Source of the DNA: Planctomycetaceae bacterium
GTDB taxonomy: Bacteria > Planctomycetota > Planctomycetia > Planctomycetales > Planctomycetaceae
NCBI GenBank assembly: GCA_002722955.1
Contig: PBMZ01000006.1
Location: 5,608-69,607, forward strand
Direction: 5' to 3'
DNA: 64,000 nt
In this document: piece after piece, positions 35,385-45,291 of the stretch
Layout of the letters: each line of letters opens with the position of its first letter
Position numbering within the stretch: position 1 is the first letter of the stretch
The notes under the pieces: generated by a model
Seen by the model: only the letters and a program-made list of their open reading frames with translations
Told to the model about the DNA's origin: nothing
Databases searched by the model: none
Program-made: the position numbers and the translations under genes

Positions 35385-36344
35385 TCGATTAACCTACAAA
35401 ATTCATATGTTTTATCTTCTAAAGAAGCAAATATCTGATTTGCTAGGAGTATCTTGAATCTTAAACTCGAATAGATCAAGATTGAGGAAACTTCTTCTAA
35501 TACCTTGAACAATCTTTACGTAGAATCCGCACACTGTTCTAAAAAGAGACTTTCTTTTATAATGTAAGTACTTTTACTATTCTCATCAAAACAGTGATGG
35601 CGTGATGGCTATAGTTGTCAATAATCAAAAGTTTGAGACCTAAATTTTTTAAATTAAAGCCCTGTAAGATATCGACAGGTCTACAGAAACCTTCAATAAC
35701 TTCCCATAAACTACTCATGTCTCTTGGGATATGATTCGTGTAGCAAATGCGTTAACCTAATTGAGTAAATTAGTGGTAATTGGATTATATTTTATCCAAG
35801 ATGGATTAGCAACTGTGTGATCTGCAGAAATCGTAATGACCTAGTGCAATCGATCTCATTTATCGTAATAGATGTTAATCTTCATTTGTACCTTTTTAGA
35901 TTGCATCTGGCTATTACAAGTAGGTAGTTTACTTGAGGAAACTCAGGAATATAACGATTTAATATTCGTGAATTTACCTGAAAACCACTTCCACTCCTAA
36001 ATTATTTAAAATTCTGAGGGGGGAATCTACTCTATTGGGCACTTTTACTATTTCTTTTTTCAAGCAGAATTTAGCCTTTCCTGATTTTTTTTGAGAAATA
36101 TTTGGCTGTTTAAGCTAAATTTCAATCATGTAAAAGACTAATTCTGAATTGATCTGCAGAAAATAGGTAGTAGTATATGCTTTCATTCTATCATTCTAAG
36201 GCATTCACAACTCAAGTCAGATGAGAAAGGGTTCTGGCTACCTCCTAGATTCAGGCTTCGGGAAAAAGCTAAATTCTTTTTTACTTCTTAATGGAACTCA
36301 GTTGGTCTCGGGTTCCACAAAATAGATTTGGTTGTTGCCTCATC
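35385..36344. other. 960-base AT-rich gap, no supported gene
   Basis: Stop codons are dense in all frames and no RNA gene or repeat was recognised. It lies between the divergent nonulosonate operon and a decayed glycosyltransferase copy, so it may hold further unrecognisable remnants. Confidence 0.5.
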
Positions 36345-37244
36345 AAATTTTAGCCGAAGAAATCAAAAAATTACGGAAACAAGATTTTATCAAAATTAAT
36401 ACTGATCAGTTCAACCTGCATGTCTGAACAAGATTGACGTGTATGATAACGAAAGTGCTAAATCAGAAGAAAAAGTTGCTGACTGTATTTTTTAAATCTA
36501 GCCATATAATAAGACTGAATGTAAATGTTAATAAAAAGATAGTCAATGATTACCAAAACTCAAACGACCTTCTTTCAGAAATATGTAGCAATCTTCCCAT
36601 TGATTTTTTGGCATGTCGAAATGATACAGTTTATGTCCTATTACTGATTTTTGTCTTTACAAACTAAAGAAGAAATATCTGTATGAAAACGTGAATTAGT
36701 CGATATTTGGAAAGTGTATCTGATTTGGAAAGTGTATCTGGTTTATTCAATTAGGTGATTAATCGATGATGTATAGATCAAAGTATATTTACGGATAAAA
36801 TCACAACTTATAAGTACAATAAAAAAAATTCTAAAAACTGGTCCTTATTGATTCACTGTCTTTCGCTATACAGAACTTAATGACCGTTTATTTCCTGAAA
36901 ATGTCTATAGAATGATAATATCAAGTTTGATTAGCTATAAAGTAAATGTTTTTAGTCAGCTTCTTATAGAGAAAATTTTTTCCTTTTATAATCATAATAT
37001 TACCCATGCTCCAAGTACTGAGGGCTCTAGGTTATAATATTCCTTTTAAAATAATCAATCTAGTGGCTAAATATGGTTATCGCTAAATAATTCACTTGAG
37101 AATAATTAAATTTAGTAATGAGTTCAAAAAAAATTGATTCGGTTGAAAAAGCAAAAATCGATGGTAATTGGGAATGTAAAGTTAAAGAAGAAATAGCTAA
37201 TAGTAAAGATCAGCATAGCAGTTTTTGCTTGATAATTTTTTAGA
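36345..37244 (+). pseudogene. Decayed copy of the glycosyltransferase at 38587
   Basis: Eye alignment to the intact gene at 38587-40128 shows collinear similarity. The start region matches near 36345-36440 (CTGCATGT, AAGATTGACG). The next block matches to about 36660. Then, after a large internal deletion, the 3' part matches from about 36800 to the stop region near 37244 (CCTGAAAATGTCTATAGAATG, TATAGAGAAAAT, AAAGATCAGCA). Frameshifts and in-frame stops (for example the TAA in CGCTAAATAATT) make it non-coding. About 650 bases are missing relative to the intact copy. Confidence 0.8.
36705..36740 (+). repeat. Perfect tandem duplication of an 18-base unit at the pseudogene deletion site
   Basis: ATTTGGAAAGTGTATCTG occurs twice head to tail (36705-36722, 36723-36740). 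It sits where the decayed glycosyltransferase copy lost its middle part, and it has the same period as the unrelated repeat at 8023. Confidence 0.9.
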
Positions 37245-37362
37245 AAGTCTCAGTACGTTTAAAAAATCACCTTGTTGGGATCATTTGGCCGCTAGAGGGA
37301 CTTCAGGTGAATATTAATTTCTCTACAAACTTAAAAATACTTTTCATATCTGGGATTGTGTA

Positions 37363-38091
37363 ATGTCAAATCTAGAAAGGAATCGTACTGTTGATAAGGA
37401 TATTTACAGTAATGGGAATGATTCTTCTTTTCCCAAAGAAAGTCATAAAAAAATTATTTCTATCATTCAGAAATATTTACCTTTACCGACCCAGGTTAGC
37501 ATTCTCGATGTTGGTTGTGCGAATGGGTCTTTTCTCCTATTATTGTCAAAGATGCTACCTAACCATGATTTTCAAATGACAGGGATAGACTTACATCCAA
37601 ATCTCTTAGAAATTGCGAAGAAAAACATAAATGGCATTCATACAATTATCAGTCCCATTGAAGAACTTAAATCAGACATAGGGTTATTCGATGTAATAAC
37701 TTGTTTGGGAACTTTTTCTGTATTCGATGATTTTAAACTACCATTTACAAAACTCTATAATCTGATGGCAAAAAAGGGTCTACTAATAATTTTCACAGAA
37801 TTCAATGAATTCCCAATAGATGTTATTGTTCGATATAAAGATGCGCAAAACGAGAGTGCCAAATTCGAGTCAGGGTGGAACATTTTCTCGAAATATTCAG
37901 TGGAAAAGATACTCCAAGATTATCCTGATTTGACTTATCAATGGGTTGATTTTAAGATGCCCTTCAGTCTTAAAAAACAAGCAGATCATATGAGGAGTTG
38001 GACTATAAAAACAGAAAGCGACAATTTTCAACAGGTTAACGGTGCACAACAATTGGTGAATCAGAGTATTTTGTATTTAATAAAAGAATAA
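37363..38091 (+). CDS. SAM-dependent methyltransferase (class I)
   Basis: A 242-residue Rossmann-fold methyltransferase. Motif I is ILDVGCANGSFLLLL (about 47-61), motif II has the acidic GIDLHPNLLEIA, and a later IGLFDVITCLGTFSVFDDF matches motif IV. The substrate is unknown; the surroundings suggest an O- or N-methyl group on a surface sugar. It is the intact member of a duplicated glycosyltransferase-methyltransferase pair: its glycosyltransferase partner upstream is a pseudogene. Confidence 0.88.
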   Translation: MSNLERNRTVDKDIYSNGNDSSFPKESHKKIISIIQKYLPLPTQVSILDVGCANGSFLLLLSKMLPNHDFQMTGIDLHPNLLEIAKKNINGIHTIISPIEELKSDIGLFDVITCLGTFSVFDDFKLPFTKLYNLMAKKGLLIIFTEFNEFPIDVIVRYKDAQNESAKFESGWNIFSKYSVEKILQDYPDLTYQWVDFKMPFSLKKQADHMRSWTIKTESDNFQQVNGAQQLVNQSILYLIKE

Positions 38092-38586
38092 TTTCATTAT
38101 TGTTAATCCGAATAGTGGTTAAATTTTGTTTCTACCGTAAAAATTATTAGGCCAAAAAATTATCCTAGTAAGAAATGATTTCGTTGTACTATTGTTAAAC
38201 AAATCTGTTTTTGGTGGTTAACCATTTTTTTAATTTTGTGAGGGAGTGAAAAATACAAAATACGTGCAAAATTACTTATAACTATCAACTAAAAATTCAT
38301 GGCTAATTTGAAGACAAATCTAGAAAAATTATATTTTTTGTTCACAAAGATATCTATTGATTCCTGTCAGTTTGTCTACTAATGTGAGGGAAAATAGGGG
38401 GTCTGTGCCCGATCATTAATGCAGCTACTCTAAGAAAACAGTAAATCGACTTTTTTGGAATAGCCGAATTACTAAAAACCGGTAAAGAAAAATTGAAATA
38501 AGAGACTTCGATAGAAACTAAAGCCACCGATATCGAAACATAAGCCTAAAACCGAGAAAGTATATTTTTGTGATGCTGGAGCGCTA
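38092..38586. other. Intergenic region holding the boundary of a tandem duplication
   Basis: No gene was found. A stretch near 38430-38475 (AAGAAAACAGTAAATCG followed by GAATTACTAAAAA) resembles 40389-40440. It marks the 3' end of the duplicated segment after each methyltransferase copy. Confidence 0.55.
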
Positions 38587-40128
38587 ATGTCTTTTTTTTC
38601 TGAAGCACAAATCACCAAGTACCTGTATTGCCTTGAAAAGTTAACACCTGTTAACAGCTATATTGTTCAAGGCTTGCATGTGTGGCCAATTTTGAGGATC
38701 TACTTGACTACTCAAATTAAAAAGGTAGACTGGTTTACAGACGAAAAACTGCTAGAGAACCCAACGTGGATACGTATAGACGAGAAAATTGAACACCTTT
38801 TTACTCAAATTAACAAAGGTAATGACGTTAAAACGGAAATTGATTTAGAGCAGGTAAGTCTGCCTAAATACTCGGGTAATCAGTCACCAATTTTTGATTG
38901 TCTTTTTTTCAGTAGACATGATGAACATTATCTTCGAACGGAAGAGGGGTGGTTTGCGCCTATTCTCGACAGCTGGTTAAATTTTGCGGATAAAAGATGG
39001 AATGTACAAAAATTTGAGCATATTCAGTCGCTTGATCGTATGCCTCGTGTAAACCCACCTGTTTTCGTTATAGATCAATCATTTTCCGAAAAATCACATC
39101 CTGAAAACAAACACAACTTAATTGTGAATGACCTAATAAAACTAACCGATGTTATTAATAATTTCAATAAAAAGGTTGCTATACCCTTCAAAATTGATCA
39201 CGGAAATAACCTAGACATTTTTGTTCATGCTATATTGAATAATTACAATTGGGCTTTTCAGTTTTTGCATCAAAATCCATGCAAAGCACTAATGCTTACT
39301 ACTTGGTACCATTCAATCGCGATGGGACTAATTTGGGCAGCCAATGATCTTGGGATTCCTACCATTGACCTTCAGCATGGATGTGGTGAATATCAAGTAG
39401 CATATACTCATTGGGGTAACATACCTAGAGGTGGTTATAAGATAGTTCCCAGAATCTTCAATGTTTGGGGGAAAACTTCAAAAGAAAATATGCTGTCATG
39501 GCATTTGGCTCAAGAAAGAAGCCACCATGTTGTGGTAGGTGGGAAAGTATCCATTGATGCTTATTTCCAAAAAGAACAAGAAATTGGCTTCTTGGAAACC
39601 ATTAGGCGTGATTACCAAACCGTAGTTTTGGTAACCCTATCAAGTATCGCATGTTATAGTTTAACATCAGAACTTCTGGGTGCAATCAAAAGATCTCCTA
39701 AGGATTGGTTTTGGTTAATTCGATGCCATCCAATGGCTGGATCCTCTTCGACTCATGACGGTCCCACACCTGAAAATGTTAATAGACTGATATCGTCGAA
39801 TTTTACTCGCTATGAAGTAAATGTGTCTAGCCAACTCCCTATAGAGAAAATCTTTCCATTTTGCGACCATCATATAACTCATACATCAAGTGCTGCAATT
39901 GAGGCTCTGGGTTATAATATCCCTTCTACAATGATCAATGTAATGGCTAAATATAGTTATCGGCAAATGATTAACTCTGGAATAATTAAACTAGCAATGA
40001 ATTCAGACGAAATAATTGATTCAATTAAAAAAATAAAAGCCAATGACGAATGGAAAAGTAAGATTAGAAAAGAAATAGTTAATAGCAAAGATCAGCACCG
40101 TAGTTTTCTAAACTCAATAATTTCCTAA
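38587..40128 (+). CDS. Putative GT-B glycosyl/polysaccharide transferase
   Basis: A 513-residue protein without a recognised named family. The C-terminal half looks like capsule/teichoic-type GT-B enzymes: IPTIDLQHGCGEYQ (a QHG motif), WLIRCHPMAG, then ITHTSSAAIEALGYNIPS, the segment that usually binds the nucleotide sugar. The N-terminal 200 residues have no match. No signal peptide or membrane segment. A degraded second copy precedes it at 36345, and a degraded methyltransferase copy follows it. Confidence 0.7.
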   Translation: MSFFSEAQITKYLYCLEKLTPVNSYIVQGLHVWPILRIYLTTQIKKVDWFTDEKLLENPTWIRIDEKIEHLFTQINKGNDVKTEIDLEQVSLPKYSGNQSPIFDCLFFSRHDEHYLRTEEGWFAPILDSWLNFADKRWNVQKFEHIQSLDRMPRVNPPVFVIDQSFSEKSHPENKHNLIVNDLIKLTDVINNFNKKVAIPFKIDHGNNLDIFVHAILNNYNWAFQFLHQNPCKALMLTTWYHSIAMGLIWAANDLGIPTIDLQHGCGEYQVAYTHWGNIPRGGYKIVPRIFNVWGKTSKENMLSWHLAQERSHHVVVGGKVSIDAYFQKEQEIGFLETIRRDYQTVVLVTLSSIACYSLTSELLGAIKRSPKDWFWLIRCHPMAGSSSTHDGPTPENVNRLISSNFTRYEVNVSSQLPIEKIFPFCDHHITHTSSAAIEALGYNIPSTMINVMAKYSYRQMINSGIIKLAMNSDEIIDSIKKIKANDEWKSKIRKEIVNSKDQHRSFLNSIIS

Positions 40129-40148
40129 GTAGTGTGTCACAGACGAAA

Positions 40149-40326
40149 AAGGTGGACTTAGATCCAAATCTTTGGGAAATCGTGAGCAAAACATAAGATG
40201 GAACGTCTGCTCGAAGTCTTCGGTAAAGAAAACCTTGCAAGATTATTCCAACTTAATTTGCAAAAGGGTAGGGTACTATTCAGTCTATAAATGCAGTCAG
40301 ATTATATTTGGAAGTTAGACTGAACA
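40149..40326 (+). pseudogene. Decayed fragment of the methyltransferase at 37363
   Basis: GTGGACTTAGATCCAAATC and the following bases to ACATAA match the motif II region of the intact gene (near 37583-37630). The copy then jumps, with about 245 bases lost, to TGGAACGTCTGCTCGAAG and onwards, matching 37876-38010. The 5' end, including motif I, is missing. Direct continuation of the duplication described for 36345-37244. Confidence 0.75.
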
Positions 40327-40467
40327 ACAGACTTTTACTGTTGGCTATGTTAGGAAAAATCAGCCTAACGACTAATGTTCTCGCTTTACCAAGAAAAATA
40401 GTAGTAAATCGCGTTGACTTAATCGAATGAATCAAAAAATTTGATAGCTTTCATTTTGGAACAAACT

Positions 40468-41115
40468 ATGGCAAATTATCACAAATATATTCTGGACAAA
40501 AAGAAGAGAGTCATAATCGGTGACTTTGAAGCAGCTTACTCTAAATGCGAGATCGTATATCCAGGACAACTGGAACTTCATACTGTCAAGCATCGACTAA
40601 TTACTGAAATTTGTCAAAGGCTGAGACCAAACGATAAAGTACTTGATATCGGTTGTGGTTATGGCTATTTTACTTCCTTTCTTTCCAATAACTCACAAGT
40701 TGACATCTATGGTTCAGATATCAGCCCTACCGCCTTACAGAAAGGACTGCAGGTTCATGAACACAAAGGATTAGTTGTTGCTGATATATCTAATGATTTA
40801 CCCTTTAAATCAGATACATTCGACGCAGTTATTTGTTTAGGGGTGTTGGCCTTATTATTTGATAAGATAGAAAAGTGTTTAATCAATATGAAAAGAATAC
40901 TTAAAGAGAAAGGCCTCTTGATACTTTCAGTATATGTTCCTGAGAATCCTATTGGTTCCGAGTACATAAAAAACAAAGAAGAGCTTTACAATGTGATTGG
41001 AAAATTCTTTCAGGTGAATGAAGTTTGTCTTATATGGGATCACAAAGGAATAAAGGAAGGAAAATCGCTAGACCACTGTGATGATGACTTGTTAGTTTTT
41101 GCCCAAAAGATATAA
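40468..41115 (+). CDS. SAM-dependent methyltransferase (Methyltransf_11 type)
   Basis: A 215-residue class I methyltransferase: motif I KVLDIGCGYGYFTSFL, acidic SDISPTALQKG, and LPFKSDTFDAVICLGVLALLFD, followed by LKEKGLLILSVY. The frame opens at TTG 40441; ATG 40468 is preferred because it begins the typical helix, although neither start has a strong ribosome site. The next gene follows after 3 bases, so they form an operon. It is only distantly related to the methyltransferase at 37363. Confidence 0.85.
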   Translation: MANYHKYILDKKKRVIIGDFEAAYSKCEIVYPGQLELHTVKHRLITEICQRLRPNDKVLDIGCGYGYFTSFLSNNSQVDIYGSDISPTALQKGLQVHEHKGLVVADISNDLPFKSDTFDAVICLGVLALLFDKIEKCLINMKRILKEKGLLILSVYVPENPIGSEYIKNKEELYNVIGKFFQVNEVCLIWDHKGIKEGKSLDHCDDDLLVFAQKI

Positions 41116-41118
41116 AAA

Positions 41119-42426
41119 ATGTCAGTTTTATACATTGTACATTGTATCGATACTGAAGGACCTTTAGAAGAAACTCTAGCTGGTACATTTGAACGATTGA
41201 GACAAGAAAAAGGAATTGATTATGATACCAGTATGGAAATACTAATTAAACTACAAAGACAGGAAATTGATCTTTCAGGTCGAGAACAAGAGATTCAAGA
41301 TTACTTAGCACCTAAACGACTGGCTTATCTTGATTCTTGGAATCAAGTAGAAAAAATGATTCTTTCTGTGACAAGTGAAGAATTCAGATACAAGTTCGCG
41401 GACCCTAAAGGAAACCCTTACACGTTTTCTTGGTTCGTTGTTGATACTGTTGGCTACAAGGATAATCCTCGTAGAAAAGCCGTGGGGTTTCATGTAATTT
41501 GGGATCAATACCAAAGGTTTTTAAAAGGGCGTTTATTGAATGATACTTTCGGATGGCATTTTCATACTGTTCCTGTGAACGGGCACGCTCTTCATTATAA
41601 TACTTGCTGGACAAATAATGATTGGCATGAACAAGCTGTAGCTAGAAGGTTACTCGAAAGAAGAAGTTTTCCAAGTTTATTTCGTGCTGGAGGTGCTATT
41701 GAGCGGATTGACTCCAGTTTCTGGCTTGAACAATTCATTCCCTTTGATTATTCTTGTGCCTCTTTGGAAAATAACGATTTCCAGCCAGGAGAAATGATGG
41801 ATTGGCGGTTAGCAGAAACAAACTGGGGGGCTTACCACCCCTGTTTTTACGATTATCGTCGTAAAGGTCGTATGAATAGATTTTTATTACGATGTTTAGA
41901 TATCGATAGTAATCATCATTCACTAACATCTGAGGAAGTCGAAAAAGCATTTACTCAGGTCGAGAGTGGAAGTTCAACTATATTATCTTATAGTTGTCAC
42001 GATCGACGTGATATTAGACCTAAGATAGAATCAGTTCATTCGATGATTAAAGAGGTTTCTAAAAAATACCCCCATGTAGAATGGGTATATGCAAATGCCC
42101 AAGAAGCCGTACAAAAATGCTACTTGGCAGGTGAATATAAGCCGATAAACTTTACATGCTCCTTAGTTGAAAATACGTTATTCATAGAATCCAACGAAAA
42201 GTTATTTGGCCCCCACCCTTTTTTGGCTGTTCAAGAAGGAGACTTTTTTTACCGCGACAACGTGACGATGGAAGGCGAAAAAAGTTGGGCTTACAAAATG
42301 GTTCGTCCTGATTCTATCAATAAGATCGGAATTGCCGGTTCGAATCCTGCGGGAGATGTTGGATTAGTTATTCTTAATTTTGATGAAGGAATTGAACAAG
42401 AATGTTTACAGGGAAAAAATAGATAG
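41119..42426 (+). CDS. Polysaccharide-deacetylase-like protein (tentative)
   Basis: A 435-residue protein of no family I can name with certainty. Near the N-terminus HCIDTEGP (D11, E13) resembles the metal-binding aspartate strand of NodB-like deacetylases. FGWHFHTVP (near residue 145) could supply the histidine pair, and SYSCHDRRDIRP (near 292) a late catalytic histidine. The last about 100 residues look like a separate beta domain. A carbohydrate de-N-acetylase working on a surface sugar would fit the context, but this rests on weak motifs. Tight operon with the genes on both sides. Confidence 0.5.
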   Translation: MSVLYIVHCIDTEGPLEETLAGTFERLRQEKGIDYDTSMEILIKLQRQEIDLSGREQEIQDYLAPKRLAYLDSWNQVEKMILSVTSEEFRYKFADPKGNPYTFSWFVVDTVGYKDNPRRKAVGFHVIWDQYQRFLKGRLLNDTFGWHFHTVPVNGHALHYNTCWTNNDWHEQAVARRLLERRSFPSLFRAGGAIERIDSSFWLEQFIPFDYSCASLENNDFQPGEMMDWRLAETNWGAYHPCFYDYRRKGRMNRFLLRCLDIDSNHHSLTSEEVEKAFTQVESGSSTILSYSCHDRRDIRPKIESVHSMIKEVSKKYPHVEWVYANAQEAVQKCYLAGEYKPINFTCSLVENTLFIESNEKLFGPHPFLAVQEGDFFYRDNVTMEGEKSWAYKMVRPDSINKIGIAGSNPAGDVGLVILNFDEGIEQECLQGKNR

Positions 42427-42478
42427 TATTTCTTTTTTTCTCGCAAGTGGATGATGAACTACTACCAAGATATATAAA

Positions 42479-43534
42479 GTGAATTTATTAATTTCATCTC
42501 ATGATTATGGAAGTGCGCTTCAAAATAGAGCTTTTTTGGATTACTTTCTTACTTATAATAGCTTAGCTAAGGTTTATTTATACTTTTCGGATAAGTGCAA
42601 ACCAGTCTACAACGATCTAGAAAATAACTATAGAATAGACTTCATTCAGTCCGATTTTTTTTCAAAAAATCGGACAAATATAAATTTCGCATTAATCGGT
42701 TTATCCGAAAGCCAAACTAGCATTGATAAAATTTCAGCACAATTTGCTCTTGGCAACAAGATTCCAACTGGTGTAATTCAGGATATATGGGGAAACACAG
42801 GTCATTTTGATCAAGACAACTTACCAAATTTCTTTTTTGTGATAGATGAAACTGCTAAAAAATTGACACTTTCAAAAACTACTGGAAAAGCTAACTGTAT
42901 TATAACCGGGTCTCCCAAACACGCAAACTATTCCAAATGGGCTAGGAGTACTTCTGAAGGTGAACGAAACAATATCCTTTTTTGCTTGCAACCTTTGTGT
43001 TTACCAGGAGTGGAAGAAAATTTCTTCTATTTTCTTAACTTTTTGTCAAAGATTGATCATAGATCGAGATTGCAAATAAAGCTTCATCCAGATGACTATG
43101 GTTCTGTCGATAATGTTTTAAGATGGGTTAATAAATTTGACCAGACAGCTAAAATCTACACTGACTCAGAAATTATAAACCTGCTCGGTCAAGCAAAATT
43201 GGTTGTCACATGTTTTTCTACAGTTGGTATTGACCACAATTACTTGAATGGTTTTTCTAGGCAACCATTGGGTAACTTGATTTATATGAGTGTAGGTTCC
43301 GATATCAGAAATCATATCAGTAAGCAGTTTGGGACTGATATTATACCCGGCCCTACTCAGGGATTAGGGATTGTTGTTACGGAGAAGAGAGAAGGAGTAA
43401 TAAAATTAAGAAGAGGTATTTTTGACAAAAAATTAGCAATCAATTATCACCAAAAATGCCAAGAAATTTGTCAATACAGTTTAAACTCCAAAAAAATTAT
43501 TAACGATAATATACAAAAATACGACATTAGGTGA
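42479..43534 (+). CDS. Putative GT-B-type glycosyltransferase of unknown family
   Basis: A 351-residue soluble protein. No named domain was recognised, but the second half has a GT-B-like pattern: IKLHPDDYGSVDNVL, a helix-turn with IINLLGQAKLVVTCFSTVGID, then the conserved tail. The start is GTG 42479, chosen as the first codon of a compact beta-strand start (NLLISSHDYGSALQ). It follows the deacetylase-like gene by 52 bases and precedes the Gfo/Idh gene by 3. Confidence 0.6.
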   Translation: MNLLISSHDYGSALQNRAFLDYFLTYNSLAKVYLYFSDKCKPVYNDLENNYRIDFIQSDFFSKNRTNINFALIGLSESQTSIDKISAQFALGNKIPTGVIQDIWGNTGHFDQDNLPNFFFVIDETAKKLTLSKTTGKANCIITGSPKHANYSKWARSTSEGERNNILFCLQPLCLPGVEENFFYFLNFLSKIDHRSRLQIKLHPDDYGSVDNVLRWVNKFDQTAKIYTDSEIINLLGQAKLVVTCFSTVGIDHNYLNGFSRQPLGNLIYMSVGSDIRNHISKQFGTDIIPGPTQGLGIVVTEKREGVIKLRRGIFDKKLAINYHQKCQEICQYSLNSKKIINDNIQKYDIR

Positions 43535-43537
43535 AGT

Positions 43538-44554
43538 ATGAAGGTTGGTTTAGTCGGACTGGGCTCAATAGGAAAAAGACATATAAAAAATCTCGTCTCA
43601 CTATCAAAAGAACTAGAAATAACGGAAATTCGTTGTTACGATAGAGATTGTAATCGACTAGAATCGATTGCCTCGTTACAGTCTGATCTAATTAGCCCTA
43701 AGAAAGATTTAGCAAATACTGTCGAAGACAGTGAAATTGCCTTTGTATGTGTTCCCACTGCATTTCATTTACCTGTAACTGAAGAAATCCGAGCTTATAA
43801 CAACCAATTACATATCTATTTGGAGAAACCAATTTCGCACAGTTTATTAGGTTGCGAAGAACTTGTCTACAAACAAATTGAATCGGGAAAAGTCTTGGCT
43901 GTTGGTTATATGCTACCTAACCATCCGTTGTTAAAACAGATTGAAGAGATTTTGAAATCAAATCGGTTGGGCAAAGTACTCTCAGTGAGAGCTGAATCAG
44001 GCTTCTATTTGCCCAATTGGCACCCTTGGGAAAATGATCAAGACTTTTACATGTCATCAAAATACGCTGGTGGAGGAGCGTTACTAGACAGTAGCCACGA
44101 AATTAACTATCTACAATGGTTATTCGGTGACATCGTTGAAGTTTCTGGCTACCTAGGTACAGTTTCCGAACTCAAGATAACCAGTGATGACTTAGCGTTA
44201 GGCATCTTAAAATTCACTAATGGAATTATTGGGCAATTACAACTTGATCTCCTCCAATTTGAGGAATCTAGGGAATGTAAAATTATTGGCGAAAATGGAA
44301 TTCTAATAGCTGACTTTGCCAAGAACGAGCTAAGATATTACCTCAATCAGTATAAAGAATGGACAACTTTAAAATTAGAAATTGATTTTGAGGATATTTA
44401 TCTAACACAAATCAGAGAATTTTTCAAATTATGTAAAGGTCAAAAAGCTTCACTAATAACTGGCATGCAAGCTCTGAAAACAATGCATGTAATAGAGGGA
44501 ATTCGGAGATCCCATACTTACTCTACTTCTGTCAAATTACCTCTATATAGTTAG
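43538..44554 (+). CDS. Gfo/Idh/MocA family oxidoreductase
   Basis: A 338-residue NAD(P)-dependent dehydrogenase: MKVGLVGLGSIGKRHIKNL Rossmann start, EKPISHS with the catalytic lysine, then GGGALLDSSHEINYLQWLFG with the family's DxxxHxxxxxxxL signature. The substrate is probably a sugar or sugar nucleotide; it sits directly before a CMP-sugar synthetase gene, as in many nonulosonate clusters. Confidence 0.87.
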   Translation: MKVGLVGLGSIGKRHIKNLVSLSKELEITEIRCYDRDCNRLESIASLQSDLISPKKDLANTVEDSEIAFVCVPTAFHLPVTEEIRAYNNQLHIYLEKPISHSLLGCEELVYKQIESGKVLAVGYMLPNHPLLKQIEEILKSNRLGKVLSVRAESGFYLPNWHPWENDQDFYMSSKYAGGGALLDSSHEINYLQWLFGDIVEVSGYLGTVSELKITSDDLALGILKFTNGIIGQLQLDLLQFEESRECKIIGENGILIADFAKNELRYYLNQYKEWTTLKLEIDFEDIYLTQIREFFKLCKGQKASLITGMQALKTMHVIEGIRRSHTYSTSVKLPLYS

Positions 44555-44589
44555 AATATCTTGCCAAGGACTCTAATTATCTTTTTAAA

Positions 44590-45291
44590 ATGAATAAGAA
44601 TAAGATCGTCGCCATAATACCTGCTAGAAAAGGATCTCAACGGGTCAAAAATAAGAATATTCGGAAATTCCAAGGGGTACCTCTAGTCGAGCTGTCCATC
44701 AGGTCTGCTTTAAAGTGTTCATTAATTGACCAAATCGTGGTCAGTACAGATGACCAAATGGTGAAAGATATCATTTGTAGATATGATATTGAATGCTTTG
44801 ACAGGCCACCTCACTTGGCACACGAAACGGCCCGTACTTTTGATGTGTTGGTTGATGTTATCGATAGATTAGAATCAACACCGGAGTTTTTAGTTTTGCT
44901 TCAGGCGACGAGTCCTCTACGTGAAATAGACTTGATCCAGAAAGGTTTGTATATGATAGAGAGTAATCCTGAAGCATCATCTTTAATTGCAGTTTATGAA
45001 CACAGGATATTCACTGGGCAAATCAGAAAAGGATATTGGTTGAGTGATTATCCTGAAGAAATACGCTCTCAAGATATCCCGGCGAAATATGTACCTGCAG
45101 GTAGTTTATACATATATAGAGTATCTGATACAATTGAAAAATGTGATCCTTTCGGAAATAAAGTATTACCAATCCTGGTGGATGAAACGCAATCAGTAAA
45201 TATCGACTACGAAGACGATTTCATCAAATTAGAATACGTTTTTGCTAAGTATAGAAATAAATTTTCTTACTTGTTGGATAATTTGGTGTAG
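44590..45291 (+). CDS. Second CMP-nonulosonate cytidylyltransferase (NeuA family)
   Basis: A 233-residue protein with AIIPARKGSQRVKNKNI (CTP loop; note KGS in place of the more common GGS), VSTDDQMVKD, LLQATSPLRE and SVNIDYEDDF. This is the second NeuA-like enzyme in the window and differs clearly from the one at 28342, so two different acids, or one acid and a derivative, may be activated. It ends the 40468-45291 operon. Confidence 0.88.
   Translation: MNKNKIVAIIPARKGSQRVKNKNIRKFQGVPLVELSIRSALKCSLIDQIVVSTDDQMVKDIICRYDIECFDRPPHLAHETARTFDVLVDVIDRLESTPEFLVLLQATSPLREIDLIQKGLYMIESNPEASSLIAVYEHRIFTGQIRKGYWLSDYPEEIRSQDIPAKYVPAGSLYIYRVSDTIEKCDPFGNKVLPILVDETQSVNIDYEDDFIKLEYVFAKYRNKFSYLLDNLV

Noticed and set aside
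36434-36667. 77-codon plus-strand frame
   Set aside because: It aligns with the 5' part of the glycosyltransferase at 38587 and is part of the pseudogene at 36345-37244, not a gene of its own.
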